Positions 54,706 through 64,000 are shown, counted from the stretch's first letter. The stretch: 64,000 nucleotides of DNA from Streptomyces parvulus (GCF_014648855.1 NZ_BMRX01000003.1:62001-126000), one strand, 5' to 3'. Notes: a model not told the origin generated them from the sequence alone. Translations and numbers: made by a program.

Positions 54706-55520
54706 TTTCCTCCGACGCCCATCAGACCCTGGACCAGGGCGCGACGGGCGAACAGGTAGACGAGCAGGACGGGCACCATGGACAGGACCACGGCTCCCAG
54801 CAGGCCGGGGATGTCGATGCCGTGTTCGGTCTGGAAGTTGTAGAGGCCGAGGGTGACGACCTTGGTGGCCTCGGACTGGGTGAGGACGAGCGGGAACAGG
54901 AAGCCGTTCCACGCCTGGAGCGCGGAGAACACGACGATCGTGGAGAGTCCGCCGCGCGAGAGCGGCACCACGAGCTGGAAGAACATCCGCCGCGGGGTGG
55001 CGCCGTCGACGGCCATGGCCTCGAACAGCTCCGGGGAGATGTCCCGCATCGCGCCGCTGAGGATCAGCGCCGACATCGGCAGGCAGAACGCGGTCGTGGG
55101 CAGGATGACGCCGAGCAGGTTGTCGTACAGCCCCGCCTCGCTGATCAGGTAGAACATCGGCACGATCACCGCCTGGGCGGGGATGGCGAGGCCGAGGAGG
55201 AAGAGCCGGAAGACCGCCGAGGTGGCCCGGCCGCGGCTGCGCACGATGGCGTAGGCGAGGGGCGGGACCAGCAGCAGGACGAGGCCGATCACGCAGGCCG
55301 TGACGAGGAGGGTGTTGAGGAAGTACCGGCCGAAGCCGGAGTCGAAGGCGCCGGTGTAGTTGTCCAGGGTGAAGCTGTCGGGTATCGAGACCGGGCCGTT
55401 CTCGGCGTAGTCCTGGCGGGTCCGCAGGGTCGCGGCGAGGAGCACGTACAGCGGCAGGCCGACCAGCAGGAGCCAGACGAACGAGCCCGCGCCGGCGGCG
55501 TAGTTGGGTCGGCGCCTCAT
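54702..55520 (-). CDS. Sugar ABC transporter permease (MalG type)
   Basis: 272 residues, six helices. The EAA loop EAMAVDGATPRRMFFQLVVP contacts the ATPase. A basic N-terminus precedes FVWLLLVGLPLYVLLA. No ATPase gene is in the operon, so the shared MsiK-type ATPase of Streptomyces is the likely partner. It overlaps the MalF-type permease by 4 bases and the GH3 gene by 4 bases. Confidence 0.92.
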   Translation of the reverse strand: MRRRPNYAAGAGSFVWLLLVGLPLYVLLAATLRTRQDYAENGPVSIPDSFTLDNYTGAFDSGFGRYFLNTLLVTACVIGLVLLLVPPLAYAIVRSRGRATSAVFRLFLLGLAIPAQAVIVPMFYLISEAGLYDNLLGVILPTTAFCLPMSALILSGAMRDISPELFEAMAVDGATPRRMFFQLVVPLSRGGLSTIVVFSALQAWNGFLFPLVLTQSEATKVVTLGLYNFQTEHGIDIPGLLGAVVLSMVPVLLVYLFARRALVQGLMGVGGK

Positions 55521-56473
55521 GACACACCCTCCGTGGAACCGCGCATCCTGTCGTAGCCGGAGAGCCGGACGACGACGAGCGAGACGACCGTGGCCGCGAC
55601 GACCAGGGCCAGGGCGATGGCGGATCCGGTGCCGTAGTCGAAGCTCTTGAAGGCCTTGTCGTACATGTAGTAGGCGCTGATGGTGGTGTCGGTGCCGGGG
55701 CCGCCCTGGGTGAGGATGAGGACCGTCTCGAAGGTGGTGAGGCCGCCGACGGTCATCAGGATCATGGACGTGATCATCGAGGTGCGCAGCTGCGGCAGGG
55801 TGATGTGGAAGAACTGCCGGTAGCGGCCGGCGCCGTCGATCTCCGCCGCCTGGTACAGCACCGGCGGGACGGCGCGGGCGGCGCCCTGGTAGATCAGGGT
55901 GTGGAACGGGGTGAACTGCCAGGTGCTGACGAAGGCGAGGACGCCGATGGCGGTGGCCTGTTCACCGAAGAGGTTGCCGTCGCCGAACAGCCAGGTGGCG
56001 GAGGCGGGGATGCCGAAGTTGGGGTCGAGCAGCGCCCGCCAGAGCACGGAGACGGCGGTGGCGGACAGCAGCAGCGGGACGAAGTAGACGACCGACAGGA
56101 CGGCGCGGTTGCGCTGGTACCCGGCGGCCCAGACGCCGAGCAGGATGCTCAGCGGGGTCTGGAGCACGACGCCGAGGGCGGTCAGCAGCAGCGTCAGCCA
56201 GACGCTCTGGAGCATGACCGGGTCGTCGGCCAGGCGGGACCAGTTGTCGGTGCCGACGAACTCGGGCGGGCTGATCCCGTCCCAGCTCATGAAGGACAGC
56301 ACCGCCACCATGATCAGCGGCACGATCGCGAAGAGGGTGAAGAACACCGCGGCGGGCAGGGCCCAGACGAAGCCGGGGCGGCCCACCTTCGACGTGGACG
56401 GCGCGGGCATCCGCCGCGGGGCTCCCTCTCGGGGTCCGGCGGCGGGCCGGGCGCTGGTGGTCTGTGTGGTCAT
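55517..56473 (-). CDS. Sugar ABC transporter permease (MalF type)
   Basis: 318 residues. After a charged N-terminus come six helices, with an EAA-type loop QAAEIDGAGRYRQFFHITLP. It is the second membrane subunit of the same importer. The ATG at 56473 is 10 bases after the binding-protein stop at 56484 on this strand, and the stop overlaps the MalG-type gene by 4 bases. Confidence 0.92.
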   Translation of the reverse strand: MTTQTTSARPAAGPREGAPRRMPAPSTSKVGRPGFVWALPAAVFFTLFAIVPLIMVAVLSFMSWDGISPPEFVGTDNWSRLADDPVMLQSVWLTLLLTALGVVLQTPLSILLGVWAAGYQRNRAVLSVVYFVPLLLSATAVSVLWRALLDPNFGIPASATWLFGDGNLFGEQATAIGVLAFVSTWQFTPFHTLIYQGAARAVPPVLYQAAEIDGAGRYRQFFHITLPQLRTSMITSMILMTVGGLTTFETVLILTQGGPGTDTTISAYYMYDKAFKSFDYGTGSAIALALVVAATVVSLVVVRLSGYDRMRGSTEGVS

Positions 56474-56483
56474 GAGCCGTTCG

Positions 56484-57788
56484 TCAGTCCGTCGGGAGGG
56501 CCTGCATGGCCTTGATGAAGCCGTCCGCGTCGAGCTGTCCGTTGAAGAACTGCTGGATGGCCTTGTGCATGTCGGAGCTGGCCTTCTGCGGGTAGGCCTG
56601 GTCCCAGGACAGCTGGAACGACGGTGCCTCGGCGACGAGTTCGTACTGGAAGCGCGAGTACTCGGGGGTGCCGGAGCCGTCGATGAACTCGTCGGTGCCG
56701 GTGGTGGTCGGCAGGTTGCCGATGTCCAGCTGCGCCTTGACGAACTCGTCGGAGTACATGAGCTTCAGGAACTCGGCGACGGCCTCGGGGTGCTTGGTCT
56801 TCTTCAGCACCGAGTAGTAGTTGTTGGTGTTGCCCGCGACGTCGGCGGGGTCGCCCTTGCCGCCCGCCACGGTCGGGAACGCGGTGTAGCCGAGGTCCTT
56901 CTCGGCGAACTCCGGCTGGTCCGTGAGCTGCTGGGAGTAGTACCAGGAACCCATCAGCTCGAAGCCGGCCCTGCCCGAGGCCACCAGCTGGACGGAGCCG
57001 CCGTTGGTGTACTTGACGGAGTCGTAGTTCTTGCCGAAGGCGCCGGTGCCGACCAGGTCCTCGATCATGCCGAGGGCCTTCCTGCTGTCCTCGCTCTCCC
57101 AGGCGCTCTTGTCGCCGGCGACGGCCTTGGCGAACAACTCCGGTCCGGCGATGCGGTCGTAGAGGTACTGGAACCACATCTGGGTCGGCCACACGTCGCC
57201 GCCGCCGAGCGCGATCGGCGTCACCCCCTCGTCCTTGAGCTTCTCCACCGCGCCCAGCAGCTCGTCCCAGGTCTTCGGCGGCTCGACGCCCGCGTCGGCG
57301 AGGACCTTCTTGTTGTGGAAGAGGAGGACCGGCTGGGTGCCGCGCATGGGGACGCCGTAGGGCTTGCCGTCGACGACGGCGCTCTCGAAGACGGACGGCA
57401 GGAACTTCTTCTCCAGGTCCGGGTTCTTCTCGATGAAGCCGTCGAGCGGCAGCAGCAGGCCGGCCTCGACGAACGGTTTGATGCTGCCGCCGCCCCAGTT
57501 GAAGAACACGTCCGGGGCCTGCGGCGTGCTGATGATCGTCTGGAGCTTCTTCTGGTAGTCGGCGCCGGGGATGGTGTCGAGGACCGCCTTCACGTCGGAC
57601 TTCTCGTTGAAGGTGTCGACGATCTGCTGCTCGACCTTGTTGGCGGCGTCCCCGTAGACCAGGACGTGGATCCTGCCGTCGTCGGACGACCCTCCACCGT
57701 TCCCCTCGCCGCAGGCCGACAGGCCCGTCACCAGGGCGAGCGTCGCGCCGGCGGCGACGAGTCTGGGCAAGCGCGCACGTGTTGTCAT
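56484..57788 (-). CDS. Extracellular sugar-binding lipoprotein of an ABC importer
   Basis: 434 residues. Signal peptide ending in the lipobox LVTGLSACGEG (lipidated Cys), then the family 1 solute-binding fold (HVLVYGDAANKVEQQIVDTF, PDVFFNWGGGSIKPFVEAGL). It is the first gene of the operon and would deliver an oligosaccharide to the two permeases. Operon order and the GH3 gene favour xylobiose or another beta-linked disaccharide. Divergent from the two-component system, with a 193-base control region carrying CGAAAG-type dyads. Confidence 0.92.
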   Translation of the reverse strand: MTTRARLPRLVAAGATLALVTGLSACGEGNGGGSSDDGRIHVLVYGDAANKVEQQIVDTFNEKSDVKAVLDTIPGADYQKKLQTIISTPQAPDVFFNWGGGSIKPFVEAGLLLPLDGFIEKNPDLEKKFLPSVFESAVVDGKPYGVPMRGTQPVLLFHNKKVLADAGVEPPKTWDELLGAVEKLKDEGVTPIALGGGDVWPTQMWFQYLYDRIAGPELFAKAVAGDKSAWESEDSRKALGMIEDLVGTGAFGKNYDSVKYTNGGSVQLVASGRAGFELMGSWYYSQQLTDQPEFAEKDLGYTAFPTVAGGKGDPADVAGNTNNYYSVLKKTKHPEAVAEFLKLMYSDEFVKAQLDIGNLPTTTGTDEFIDGSGTPEYSRFQYELVAEAPSFQLSWDQAYPQKASSDMHKAIQQFFNGQLDADGFIKAMQALPTD

Positions 57789-57799
57789 CGTCTGCCTTT

Positions 57800-57825
57800 C
57801 GAAAGTTTCGGCATCGTCACCGAAA
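57800..57825. promoter_or_regulatory. CGAAAGTTTCG dyads at the sugar-operon promoter
   Basis: CGAAAGTTTCG (57800-57810) is a perfect dyad 11 bases before the binding-protein start, and TTTCGG-N8-CCGAAA (57806-57825) overlaps it. A further AGTTTCGAAG lies near 57916. The xylobiose operon repressor BxlR is reported to bind CGAA-N-TTCG dyads and other Streptomyces xylan genes have GAAA/TTTC dyads, so repression by a LacI/ROK-type sugar regulator is likely. The regulator gene is not adjacent. Confidence 0.55.
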
Positions 57826-57981
57826 GCTCATGGTGTCGGACAGTAAAGTCAGTCGGGAATTCCGGTCAATGGCCGTGCACACGCGGACTCGATTCGTTAC
57901 CGAACGACCTCCGACAGTTTCGAAGTGCACGTCCGCACCGGGCGCCGTACGGCGCACAGCGAGGCCTGGCAGGATGGGCGG

Positions 57982-58683
57982 ATGGGCGAAGGTGACGGCA
58001 GGCATCTGCTGGTGGTCGACGACGAACCCGCGATCGTCGACGTGCTGGCGACCTCACTGCGCTTCCTCGGCTACGACGTGGCCGAGGCGACGAACGGCCG
58101 CGAGGCACTGGCCAGGGTGCGCGAACGCAGGCCCGACCTGGTGCTGCTCGACGTGATGCTGCCCGACCTCGACGGCTTCGAGGTGGTGCGGAGGCTCGCG
58201 GCGGGCGGAGCCCGGGTGCCGGTGGTGTTCCTGACGGCGCGTGAGAGCGGCGAGGACGTGGTCGTCGGTCTCGACCTGGGTGCCGACGACTACATCACCA
58301 AGCCGTTCCGGCTCGCGGAGGTCGCCGCCCGGGTCCGGGCGGTACTGCGCCGCGTCGAGGGTCCGGGCGGCGGCACGGACCGCGCCGTGCTGCGGTGCGC
58401 GGACCTGGAACTCGACACGGTGGCCTACGAGGTGCGCCGCGAGGGGCGCCCGGTGGAGCTGTCGCCGACGGAGTACCGGCTGCTGCACCACCTGCTCGCC
58501 AACGCGGGCCGGGTCCTCACCCACGAGCAACTGCTCGACCACGTCTGGGACCACGGCGCCGGGGACACCGCCGTCCTGAAGTCGTACATCTCGTATCTGC
58601 GCAGGAAGCTCGACGCGCACGGGCCGCCGCTGATCCACACCCGCCGCGGCATCGGCTACGTGCTCCGCGCCCCCCAGGAGTGA
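57982..58683 (+). CDS. OmpR-family response regulator
   Basis: 233 residues. The receiver domain has DDEPAIVD, phospho-acceptor Asp57 in [11 protein letters not shown] and Lys107 in DYITKPF. The C-terminal winged helix reads [17 protein letters not shown] and [11 protein letters not shown]. The ATG at 57982 is chosen over the earlier GTG because the receiver domain begins directly after it. The histidine kinase gene follows within 3 bases. Confidence 0.92.
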   Translation: MGEGDGRHLLVVDDEPAIVDVLATSLRFLGYDVAEATNGREALARVRERRPDLVLLDVMLPDLDGFEVVRRLAAGGARVPVVFLTARESGEDVVVGLDLGADDYITKPFRLAEVAARVRAVLRRVEGPGGGTDRAVLRCADLELDTVAYEVRREGRPVELSPTEYRLLHHLLANAGRVLTHEQLLDHVWDHGAGDTAVLKSYISYLRRKLDAHGPPLIHTRRGIGYVLRAPQE

Positions 58684-58685
58684 GC

Positions 58686-60068
58686 GTGGCCGTGGTCCGG
58701 TCCCTGCGGGGGCGGTTGCTGCTCGCGGTCCTCGCACTGGCCGCGGTGGTCCTGCTCGCCCTGGACACCGTCGTGTTCGTGTCGCTGCGCGCCGACCTCC
58801 TCGACCGCGCGGACACCTCGCTGCGCGGGGTGCAGACCCAGGTGGTCCAGCAGATCCGCAACGGAAGGCCGCCCGCGCGGGGCCTAGCGGCGGACGCCAG
58901 GATGCTCGGCGTCTCCGAGTACTTCATCGAGATCCGGCGCCCGGGCGGCGAGGTCACTCCGCTCGCCCCCGGTCTGCGCGATCCCGGCGCCGCGCCGCCC
59001 CGGGTGCCCCGGACGAGCGCCGACGCGGCGGGTACCCCGGTCACCGTGCCCGCCGAGGACGGTGAAGGACCCGGCTACCGGCTCCTGACCCGGGCGCTTC
59101 CCGACCGTCGCGGCACCCTGGTGACGGCGGTGCCGCTGTCCTCGGTCGACGGCACGCTGCACCGGCTCCTGCTGGTGGAGGGCGCCGCGACCGCCGGGGC
59201 GCTGGTACTGCTCGCGGTGTCCGGGCTGTGGCTGCTGCGGCGCGGGCTGCGGCCCCTGGAGTCGATGGCGCGGGACGCCGACGCGATCGCGGCCGGGCGG
59301 GGCGGGCTCCGCGTCGCACCGGCGGACGAGGACAGCGAGGTGGGCAGGCTCGGGCTGGCGCTCAACACCATGCTGGACGGGCAGGAGTCGACCCAGGCCC
59401 GGCTGCGGCAGTTCGTCGCCGACGCCTCGCACGAACTGCGCACACCGGTGACGGCGATCCTCGGCTACGCCGACCTGCACGCCCAGGGGGCGCTCGGCGA
59501 TCCGGCGCACCTCGGCCGGGCCATGAACGGCATCACCGACGAGGCGTTGCGGATGCGCCGCCTGGTGGACGACCTGCTCCTGCTGGCCCGCCTCGACACG
59601 GTGCGGGCGCCCGAACGCGTCCCCGTCGATCTGGCGAAGGTCGCGCAGGCGTCGGCCGGCGCGGCGCGCGCGGCGGACCCCCGCTACCCCGTGGCTCTGG
59701 AGACCGGCGGGCCCGCGGTGGTCGAGGGGGACGGGGAGCAGCTGCGCCGCGTCGTGGACAACCTGCTCGGCAACGTCCGCGCCCACACGCCCGAGGGCAC
59801 CCGCGCCCGGGTGGCCGTGGCGGTGGCGGACGGGTGGGCGCGGCTCTCCGTGGTGGACGAGGGTCCCGGCATCCCGGCCGAGTCACTGCCCAGGGTCTTC
59901 GACCGCTTCTACCGCGCCGACCGCGCCCGCGGCGGCCACGGCAGCGGTCTCGGCCTCGCCATCGTGGCGGCGGTCGTGGACGCCCACGGCGGTCGGGTGG
60001 ACGTCGCGGCGGGGGCCGGGGGCGGGACGCGGGTGAGCGTGCGGCTGCCGGTGACGGGGTCGGGGTGA
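58686..60068 (+). CDS. Sensor histidine kinase
   Basis: 460 residues. Helix 1 ([20 protein letters not shown]), a ~120-residue extracytoplasmic sensor, helix 2 ([15 protein letters not shown]), HAMP, the H-box His249 in [16 protein letters not shown], and the ATPase motifs [21 protein letters not shown] and GSGLGLAIV. The GTG at 58686 is preceded by AGGAG at five bases; GTG 58680 overlaps the upstream stop but is too close to that site. It would phosphorylate the neighbouring regulator. The signal is unknown. Confidence 0.92.
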   Translation: MAVVRSLRGRLLLAVLALAAVVLLALDTVVFVSLRADLLDRADTSLRGVQTQVVQQIRNGRPPARGLAADARMLGVSEYFIEIRRPGGEVTPLAPGLRDPGAAPPRVPRTSADAAGTPVTVPAEDGEGPGYRLLTRALPDRRGTLVTAVPLSSVDGTLHRLLLVEGAATAGALVLLAVSGLWLLRRGLRPLESMARDADAIAAGRGGLRVAPADEDSEVGRLGLALNTMLDGQESTQARLRQFVADASHELRTPVTAILGYADLHAQGALGDPAHLGRAMNGITDEALRMRRLVDDLLLLARLDTVRAPERVPVDLAKVAQASAGAARAADPRYPVALETGGPAVVEGDGEQLRRVVDNLLGNVRAHTPEGTRARVAVAVADGWARLSVVDEGPGIPAESLPRVFDRFYRADRARGGHGSGLGLAIVAAVVDAHGGRVDVAAGAGGGTRVSVRLPVTGSG

Positions 60069-60121
60069 CGGCGGTACCGGGGTCGGGGCCGGGGTGACGG
60101 CAGTACCGGGGGCCGGCCGGG

Positions 60122-61375
60122 CTAGAGGAACGCCAGTGTCCGGTCGTGGCCGTCCAGGATGCGCCCCGGGTCGGCGTCCAGCACCCGCTCCAGCAGCGTC
60201 GCGTACACGTCCCGGAAGTCCGTGGTCGTGGCCAGGTCGTCGTCCCGCAGGTGGTCGAGGCCGGGCTGGTCGCCGTGGAAGCCGCCGCGGACCGGTTCAC
60301 CGAGGACCAGGACGGGGCCCGAAGTGCCGTGGTCGGTGCCCTGGTTGGCGTTGGCGCGGGCACGGCGCCCGAACTCCGAGTAGACGGCGACGACCACGTT
60401 TTCTCCGCGCACCTGCCGCAGGAAGCCGGTGACCGCCTCGTCCAGCTGTCCGAGCAGCCGCGTCTGGGTGGTCTTCTCGGCGGCGTGGGTGTCGAAGCCG
60501 CCGAGGCTCACGCTGTACGCGCGGGTCGGCACGCCGGCGCGGATCGCCTCGGACACCACGGCGAGCTGGGCGGCCAGCTGCCCCTGCGATCCGGCCGAGC
60601 CGCCGCCGTCGTCCTCCCCTTCGGCGCCGTCGCGCGGCTCGTCGGGGTCCTGCGGGGCACCGGTCGCCTCCTCGCGCTCCTCGTTCCCGAAGCGGTCCAC
60701 CACCGTGCGCAGGTCGCCCAGGGAGGCAGCGGCCCGCGCCTGGAGCGGGTGCACACCGTCCTGGGCCCGCGCCAGTTCCCCGCACACCCGCTGCCAGGGC
60801 GCGGTCAGCCGGGCGCCGCCCAGTTGCACCGCGGCCCCCGCCGTCCGCTCCCCGGCCAGCAGCGGCGGCAGGGTGGCGCCGACGGACACGGCGCGCAACG
60901 GGTCGTGGTCCTCGGCCGTGTCCAGCCAGCGGCCGAGCCAGCCGGTCGGCACCGGACCGGAGGGCGAGGCGGTCTGCCAGATCGACATGGAACGGAAGTG
61001 GCTGTGGTCGGGCCGGGGGTACGACACGCCGCGGACGACGGCCAGTTGCCCTTCGTCCCAGAGGCCCTTGAAGCCCTTCATGCCGGGGTTGAGCCCCAAC
61101 CCCTCCCCCAGCGGCAGCACTTCGTCCTCACCGTAGGCGAGGTCGGGCCGCAGGTCGTGGTAGGCCGGGTCCGAGGCCGGCACGACGGTGTTCAGGCCGT
61201 CGTTGCCGCCGTACAGCGTGACGAGCACCAGGATCTTCGCGTCCCGGGCCCGGGGTTCGGCCGCGCCGGAGGCCAGCAGCCGGTCGACGGTGTACGCCGT
61301 GGCACCCGCGGCCAGCGCGGCCCCGGCGGTCACCCCGCTCGTGGTCAGGAACTTGCGTCGGGTCCAGGTGTCCAC
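60122..61375 (-). CDS. DUF1501 family exported protein
   Basis: 417 residues. A Tat-type signal (RRKFLTTSGVTAGAALAAGA) precedes a sulfatase/alkaline phosphatase-like fold with VLVTLYGGNDGLN, GFDTHAAEKT and EFGRRARANANQGTDHG, the DUF1501 hallmarks. An acidic insertion (about 240-270) replaces a surface loop. It follows the DUF1800 gene by 49 bases on the same strand; the DUF1800-DUF1501 pair is widespread in bacteria but its function is unknown. Confidence 0.88.
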   Translation of the reverse strand: MDTWTRRKFLTTSGVTAGAALAAGATAYTVDRLLASGAAEPRARDAKILVLVTLYGGNDGLNTVVPASDPAYHDLRPDLAYGEDEVLPLGEGLGLNPGMKGFKGLWDEGQLAVVRGVSYPRPDHSHFRSMSIWQTASPSGPVPTGWLGRWLDTAEDHDPLRAVSVGATLPPLLAGERTAGAAVQLGGARLTAPWQRVCGELARAQDGVHPLQARAAASLGDLRTVVDRFGNEEREEATGAPQDPDEPRDGAEGEDDGGGSAGSQGQLAAQLAVVSEAIRAGVPTRAYSVSLGGFDTHAAEKTTQTRLLGQLDEAVTGFLRQVRGENVVVAVYSEFGRRARANANQGTDHGTSGPVLVLGEPVRGGFHGDQPGLDHLRDDDLATTTDFRDVYATLLERVLDADPGRILDGHDRTLAFL

Positions 61376-61424
61376 CGGGGTACTCCTTCGAGGGGTGCGG
61401 TTCGGCTCGGCGGGGAGGCGGGGT

Positions 61425-62750
61425 TCACGGCTGTACGAGGTACTCGGGCGCCGTCACGGCGATGGCCGCGACCCGCTCCGGCTCGCCCGCGGCGTCGGCG
61501 AGGACGGCACCGGTGCGTTCGCTCCATGCGGGCACCCCGAGCAGCCGCGCCAGTTCCCCGGGGCGTTCCTTCGCGGGCGCGCTCCGCACCGCGTCCAGGT
61601 TCCCCTGGCGTACGGCCTGCTGGGCGAAGCCGATGCGGACGCGGGCCGCGGCCGTGGTGAGCCAGGCGGCGCCGTGCGGCCAGCCGCCGACGCTGGGCGG
61701 GGCGAAGGGCGTCTGGCCGAGTCCGCCGAGGGTCCGCAGGAGTTGCCCGCGGGCCTTCCCCTCCAGTCGCGCCGGGCGGATGCCGAGGGCGCGCAAGGTG
61801 CCCACGACGTACTCGACCGGCTGCTTGACCAGCACGTTCGCGGGATCGGCGAAGGCCGGGTCGGTGAGGATCGCCCGCACCACGGCGGTCAGGTCCCCGG
61901 CCGCGGCGATCCGGTCGAGGCTGGCGTCCGAGGGGCCGTTCTCGGCGGAGACCAGGCGTGCCCACAGCCGGGAGGCGACATGGCGCGGGCAGGCGGGCTG
62001 CGCCACGAGGTGGTCCACGAGCGAGGTCGCGGTGAAGTCGGTGCGCGTGCCGAGCACGGTCTGTGCGCCGTCGGCGTGCCGCTGGGGACGGAAGCGCGCC
62101 TTCCACTCTCCGTCGCCGCGGCGGTCCACGCTCCAGCCGGTGAGCGCGGCCGCGGCCTGCCGTACGTCGTCCTCCTCGTAGTGGCCGACGCCGAGCACGA
62201 AGAGTTCCATCAGCTCGCGGGCGAGGTTCTCGTTGGGTGCCTCGGCGGTGTTGCCGGAGGCGTCGAGCCAGAGCATCAGCGCCGGGTCCTGGACCATGGC
62301 CCGCGCCAGGGTCCGGAACTCCCCCGCCCCGAGGCTGCGCAGCGTCTGGTTCTGCGCGAGCATCGCCCGACCCGACTTGACCTTCTGGACCGAGGTGGCC
62401 CAGTGGTCGTGCCACAGCAGCGTCCGCTTCTCGATCCAGGGGCGTTCGGTGGCGGCCATCCGGTCCAGCCACCAGACGGTCAGCTCCTCGCGCTGCTCGC
62501 GCACCGCGCGCCGGTAGGCCTGGCGCGCGCCGTCGGCCGCCTCGTCGCCCGCCTTGCCCCGTTCGGGCAGCGGGCCGAGGTCGGGCGGGGGCGGGGCGCC
62601 GGGGTCGTCGTCGGTGTCGAGGACCCGGTCCAGTGCCCGGTCCCACCCTTCGCCGGCGGCGTCGTCCGCCGAACCGGTCGGCCCGGTGCTCCCGAAGCCG
62701 GTGCGCTGCAGCAGGCGGTGCACCCGTGCCCGCTCGTCCAGTGTCGCCAT
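61425..62750 (-). CDS. DUF1800 family protein
   Basis: About 441 residues. RVHRLLQRTGFGSTG, LTVWWLDRMAATERPWIEK, ENLARELMELFVLGVGHYEE and KQPVEYVVGTLRALGI are the DUF1800 signatures. The start is ATG 62750; GTG 62759 would add 3 residues. It precedes DUF1501 in what looks like an operon. The two may act together outside the membrane, because the DUF1501 partner carries a Tat signal, but this protein has no clear signal itself. Confidence 0.87.
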   Translation of the reverse strand: MATLDERARVHRLLQRTGFGSTGPTGSADDAAGEGWDRALDRVLDTDDDPGAPPPPDLGPLPERGKAGDEAADGARQAYRRAVREQREELTVWWLDRMAATERPWIEKRTLLWHDHWATSVQKVKSGRAMLAQNQTLRSLGAGEFRTLARAMVQDPALMLWLDASGNTAEAPNENLARELMELFVLGVGHYEEDDVRQAAAALTGWSVDRRGDGEWKARFRPQRHADGAQTVLGTRTDFTATSLVDHLVAQPACPRHVASRLWARLVSAENGPSDASLDRIAAAGDLTAVVRAILTDPAFADPANVLVKQPVEYVVGTLRALGIRPARLEGKARGQLLRTLGGLGQTPFAPPSVGGWPHGAAWLTTAAARVRIGFAQQAVRQGNLDAVRSAPAKERPGELARLLGVPAWSERTGAVLADAAGEPERVAAIAVTAPEYLVQP

Positions 62751-62963
62751 GGCGCCCACGGTGCCTGCGGCCGGTCATGCCCGCGTGCGACGCGGGTGGG
62801 AATTCGGTGGGAGTCCGGAGCCATGTGCACCCGGCACAGGAAGCGCTCACTCCGTATGTGGCCCCAACCGGTCGTCGCACGGGAGGGACGGTCCTAGTGT
62901 CCAGCTGTCCCGCCATCCGGTGAGACGCACGTCACAAGTCCCCTGCCCCGTAGGAGTGTTGCG

Positions 62964-64000
62964 ATGCCCTACCCCCGTCCATCAGCCGCGCCCGCGGTGC
63001 GAGGCGGTGTCCGCGTCTGGGCGGCGCTGCTGACCGTGCTGGTCGCCGCGGCGGCGTTCCTGTCCGTCCCCGCGGCGCCCGCCCGCGCCGCCGGCCTCCA
63101 GGAGGTGACGGGGTTCGGTTCCAACCCCGGCAACCTCCAGATGTTCCGGTACGTGCCCGACGGGCTCCCGGCCGGCCGCCCGCTGGTCGTCGCGATGCAC
63201 GGGTGCACGCAGAACGCGGCCGCCTACGACGACGAGACGGGCTGGACGGAGCTGGCCGACCGGCTGCGGTTCGCGCTGCTGCTCCCCCAGCAGCGCAGCG
63301 CGAACAACGCCAACTCGTGCTTCAACTGGTTCGAGTCCGGGGACACTTCACGCGGCTCCGGAGAGGCCCTCTCCGTCGTCCAGATGATGGACCGGATGCG
63401 CACGGACACCGGTGTCGCGGCGGACCGTTCGTTCGTCACCGGGCTGTCGGCCGGCGGTGCCATGACGTCCGCGATGCTGGCGGCCTACCCCGACCGGTTC
63501 GACGGCGGCGCGGTGGTCGCGGGGATGCCGGCGCGGTGTGCCACGAGTCTGACGCAGGCTTTCGGCTGCATGAACCCCGGCTCGGACCGGACGCCCGCGC
63601 AGTGGGGTGCCCTGGTGCGCGGCGCCTCGTCCCACGGCGGACCGTGGCCGGTCCTCTCCGTCTGGCAGGGCTCCACCGACACCACGGTGGCGCCGCTGAA
63701 CCGGCGGGAACTCGTCGAGCAGTGGACCGACGTCCACGGCACCGACACCACGCCGGAGACCTCGGACACCGTCGGCGGCTACCCGCACCAGGTGTTCGAG
63801 GACGCGGCGGGCCGTCCGGTCGTCGAGTCGTTCGAGATCACCGGGATGGGCCACGGCCAGCCCGTCGACCCGGGCACCGGCGGTGGCCAGTGCGGGCGGG
63901 CGGCGGCGTACGTGCTCGACGTGAACATCTGTGCCGCGCACCACATCGCGCGGTTCTGGGGTCTCGACGCGGGAACCGACCCGGATCCCGAGCCCGGGAC
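62964..64000 (+). CDS. Secreted PHB depolymerase/LpqC-type esterase (3' partial)
   Basis: The frame is open to the window end (345 codons), so the C-terminus is missing. TAGGAG precedes the ATG. A signal peptide (AALLTVLVAAAAFLSVPAAP) ends at ARAAGLQEV. The alpha/beta-hydrolase core has VVAMHGCTQNAAAYD, the nucleophile Ser in FVTGLSAGGAMTSAM, an Asp in WQGSTDTTVAP and a His in TGMGHGQP, the pattern of the PHB depolymerase family of extracellular esterases (feruloyl esterase, acetylxylan esterase, LpqC). The frame ends in DPDPEPG, the start of a linker, so a carbohydrate-binding domain probably follows. Confidence 0.88.
   Translation, partial: MPYPRPSAAPAVRGGVRVWAALLTVLVAAAAFLSVPAAPARAAGLQEVTGFGSNPGNLQMFRYVPDGLPAGRPLVVAMHGCTQNAAAYDDETGWTELADRLRFALLLPQQRSANNANSCFNWFESGDTSRGSGEALSVVQMMDRMRTDTGVAADRSFVTGLSAGGAMTSAMLAAYPDRFDGGAVVAGMPARCATSLTQAFGCMNPGSDRTPAQWGALVRGASSHGGPWPVLSVWQGSTDTTVAPLNRRELVEQWTDVHGTDTTPETSDTVGGYPHQVFEDAAGRPVVESFEITGMGHGQPVDPGTGGGQCGRAAAYVLDVNICAAHHIARFWGLDAGTDPDPEPG

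Noticed and set aside
60062..60116. Near-tandem GGGGTGACGGCRGTACCGGG repeat after the histidine kinase gene
   Set aside because: Only two short copies in a 53-base gap; probably local duplication of GC-rich sequence.
63329..63345. tRNA T-arm-like GGTTCGAGTCC
   Set aside because: It lies inside the esterase coding frame and has no acceptor or anticodon stems around it.

Overview
The window is high-GC actinobacterial DNA. Gene content and order (secondary rho, long-form gap, argG beside gabD/gabT, dhaKLM, a xylobiose-type ABC operon with a GH3 enzyme, AfsR-type SARPs, Tat and lipoprotein exports, many GTG starts) point to a Streptomyces chromosome, probably an arm region. No tRNA, rRNA, CRISPR array, prophage or insertion sequence was seen.

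Layout. 1-10764 looks like part of a specialised-metabolism cluster, cut at its left end. It holds an amino-acid beta-hydroxylase-type Fe(II)/2-oxoglutarate oxygenase, an N-extended PLP enzyme, a BtpA/SgcQ-family protein and a two-lobed SIS protein in one operon. A SARP regulator carries a degenerate cyclase-like domain and follows a 74-residue secreted-type peptide gene. Then come a DUF62 (SAM hydrolase/halogenase family) protein with altered catalytic positions, a methyltransferase and a large AfsR-like SARP-NTPase. 11393-13437 is the PTS-dependent dihydroxyacetone kinase operon dhaKLM. 13514-20545 holds secreted and surface proteins (GH75 chitosanase, FN3 lipoprotein, a small anchored protein), a 2,4-dienoyl-CoA reductase with a PadR regulator, and secreted proteins of unknown role. 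20781-28567 has a PAS-GAF-PP2C phosphatase, a PrmC-related methyltransferase, a MarR regulator beside a molybdopterin oxidoreductase/flavin reductase pair, an acetylxylan esterase and a GntR regulator whose expected frame contains an in-frame TGA.

28579-38048 is housekeeping-like and regulatory: methyltransferase/PadR operon, SnoaL-like protein, short Rho paralogue with a long leader, D,D-carboxypeptidase, fatty-acid desaturase, an HTH-crcB-crcB-uppP run, a MarR regulator, an SseB-like and an SRPBCC protein. 38191-47362 has gap, a membrane-tethered PLC-like phosphodiesterase, a multi-domain GH87-type alpha-1,3-glucanase and argG with a probable ARG box. 47432-52299 is a GABA catabolic set (gabD, gabT) with a divergent PucR regulator. 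52327-57788 is a sugar-uptake operon (binding protein, two permeases, GH3) resembling bxlEFGA, divergent from an OmpR-type two-component system. 60122-62750 is a DUF1800/DUF1501 pair, and the window ends inside a secreted PHB-depolymerase/LpqC-type esterase.

The most likely undescribed system is the left-end cluster. The DUF62 protein, the BtpA-SIS pair and the peptide-SARP pair are its unusual parts. Other points worth a look are the interrupted GntR gene, a 38-bp perfect palindrome upstream of fadH that shares a 12-mer with the promoter of a distant MarR gene, the rho leader, and DasR-like palindromes. Assignments rest on motif recognition by eye; no database search was run.
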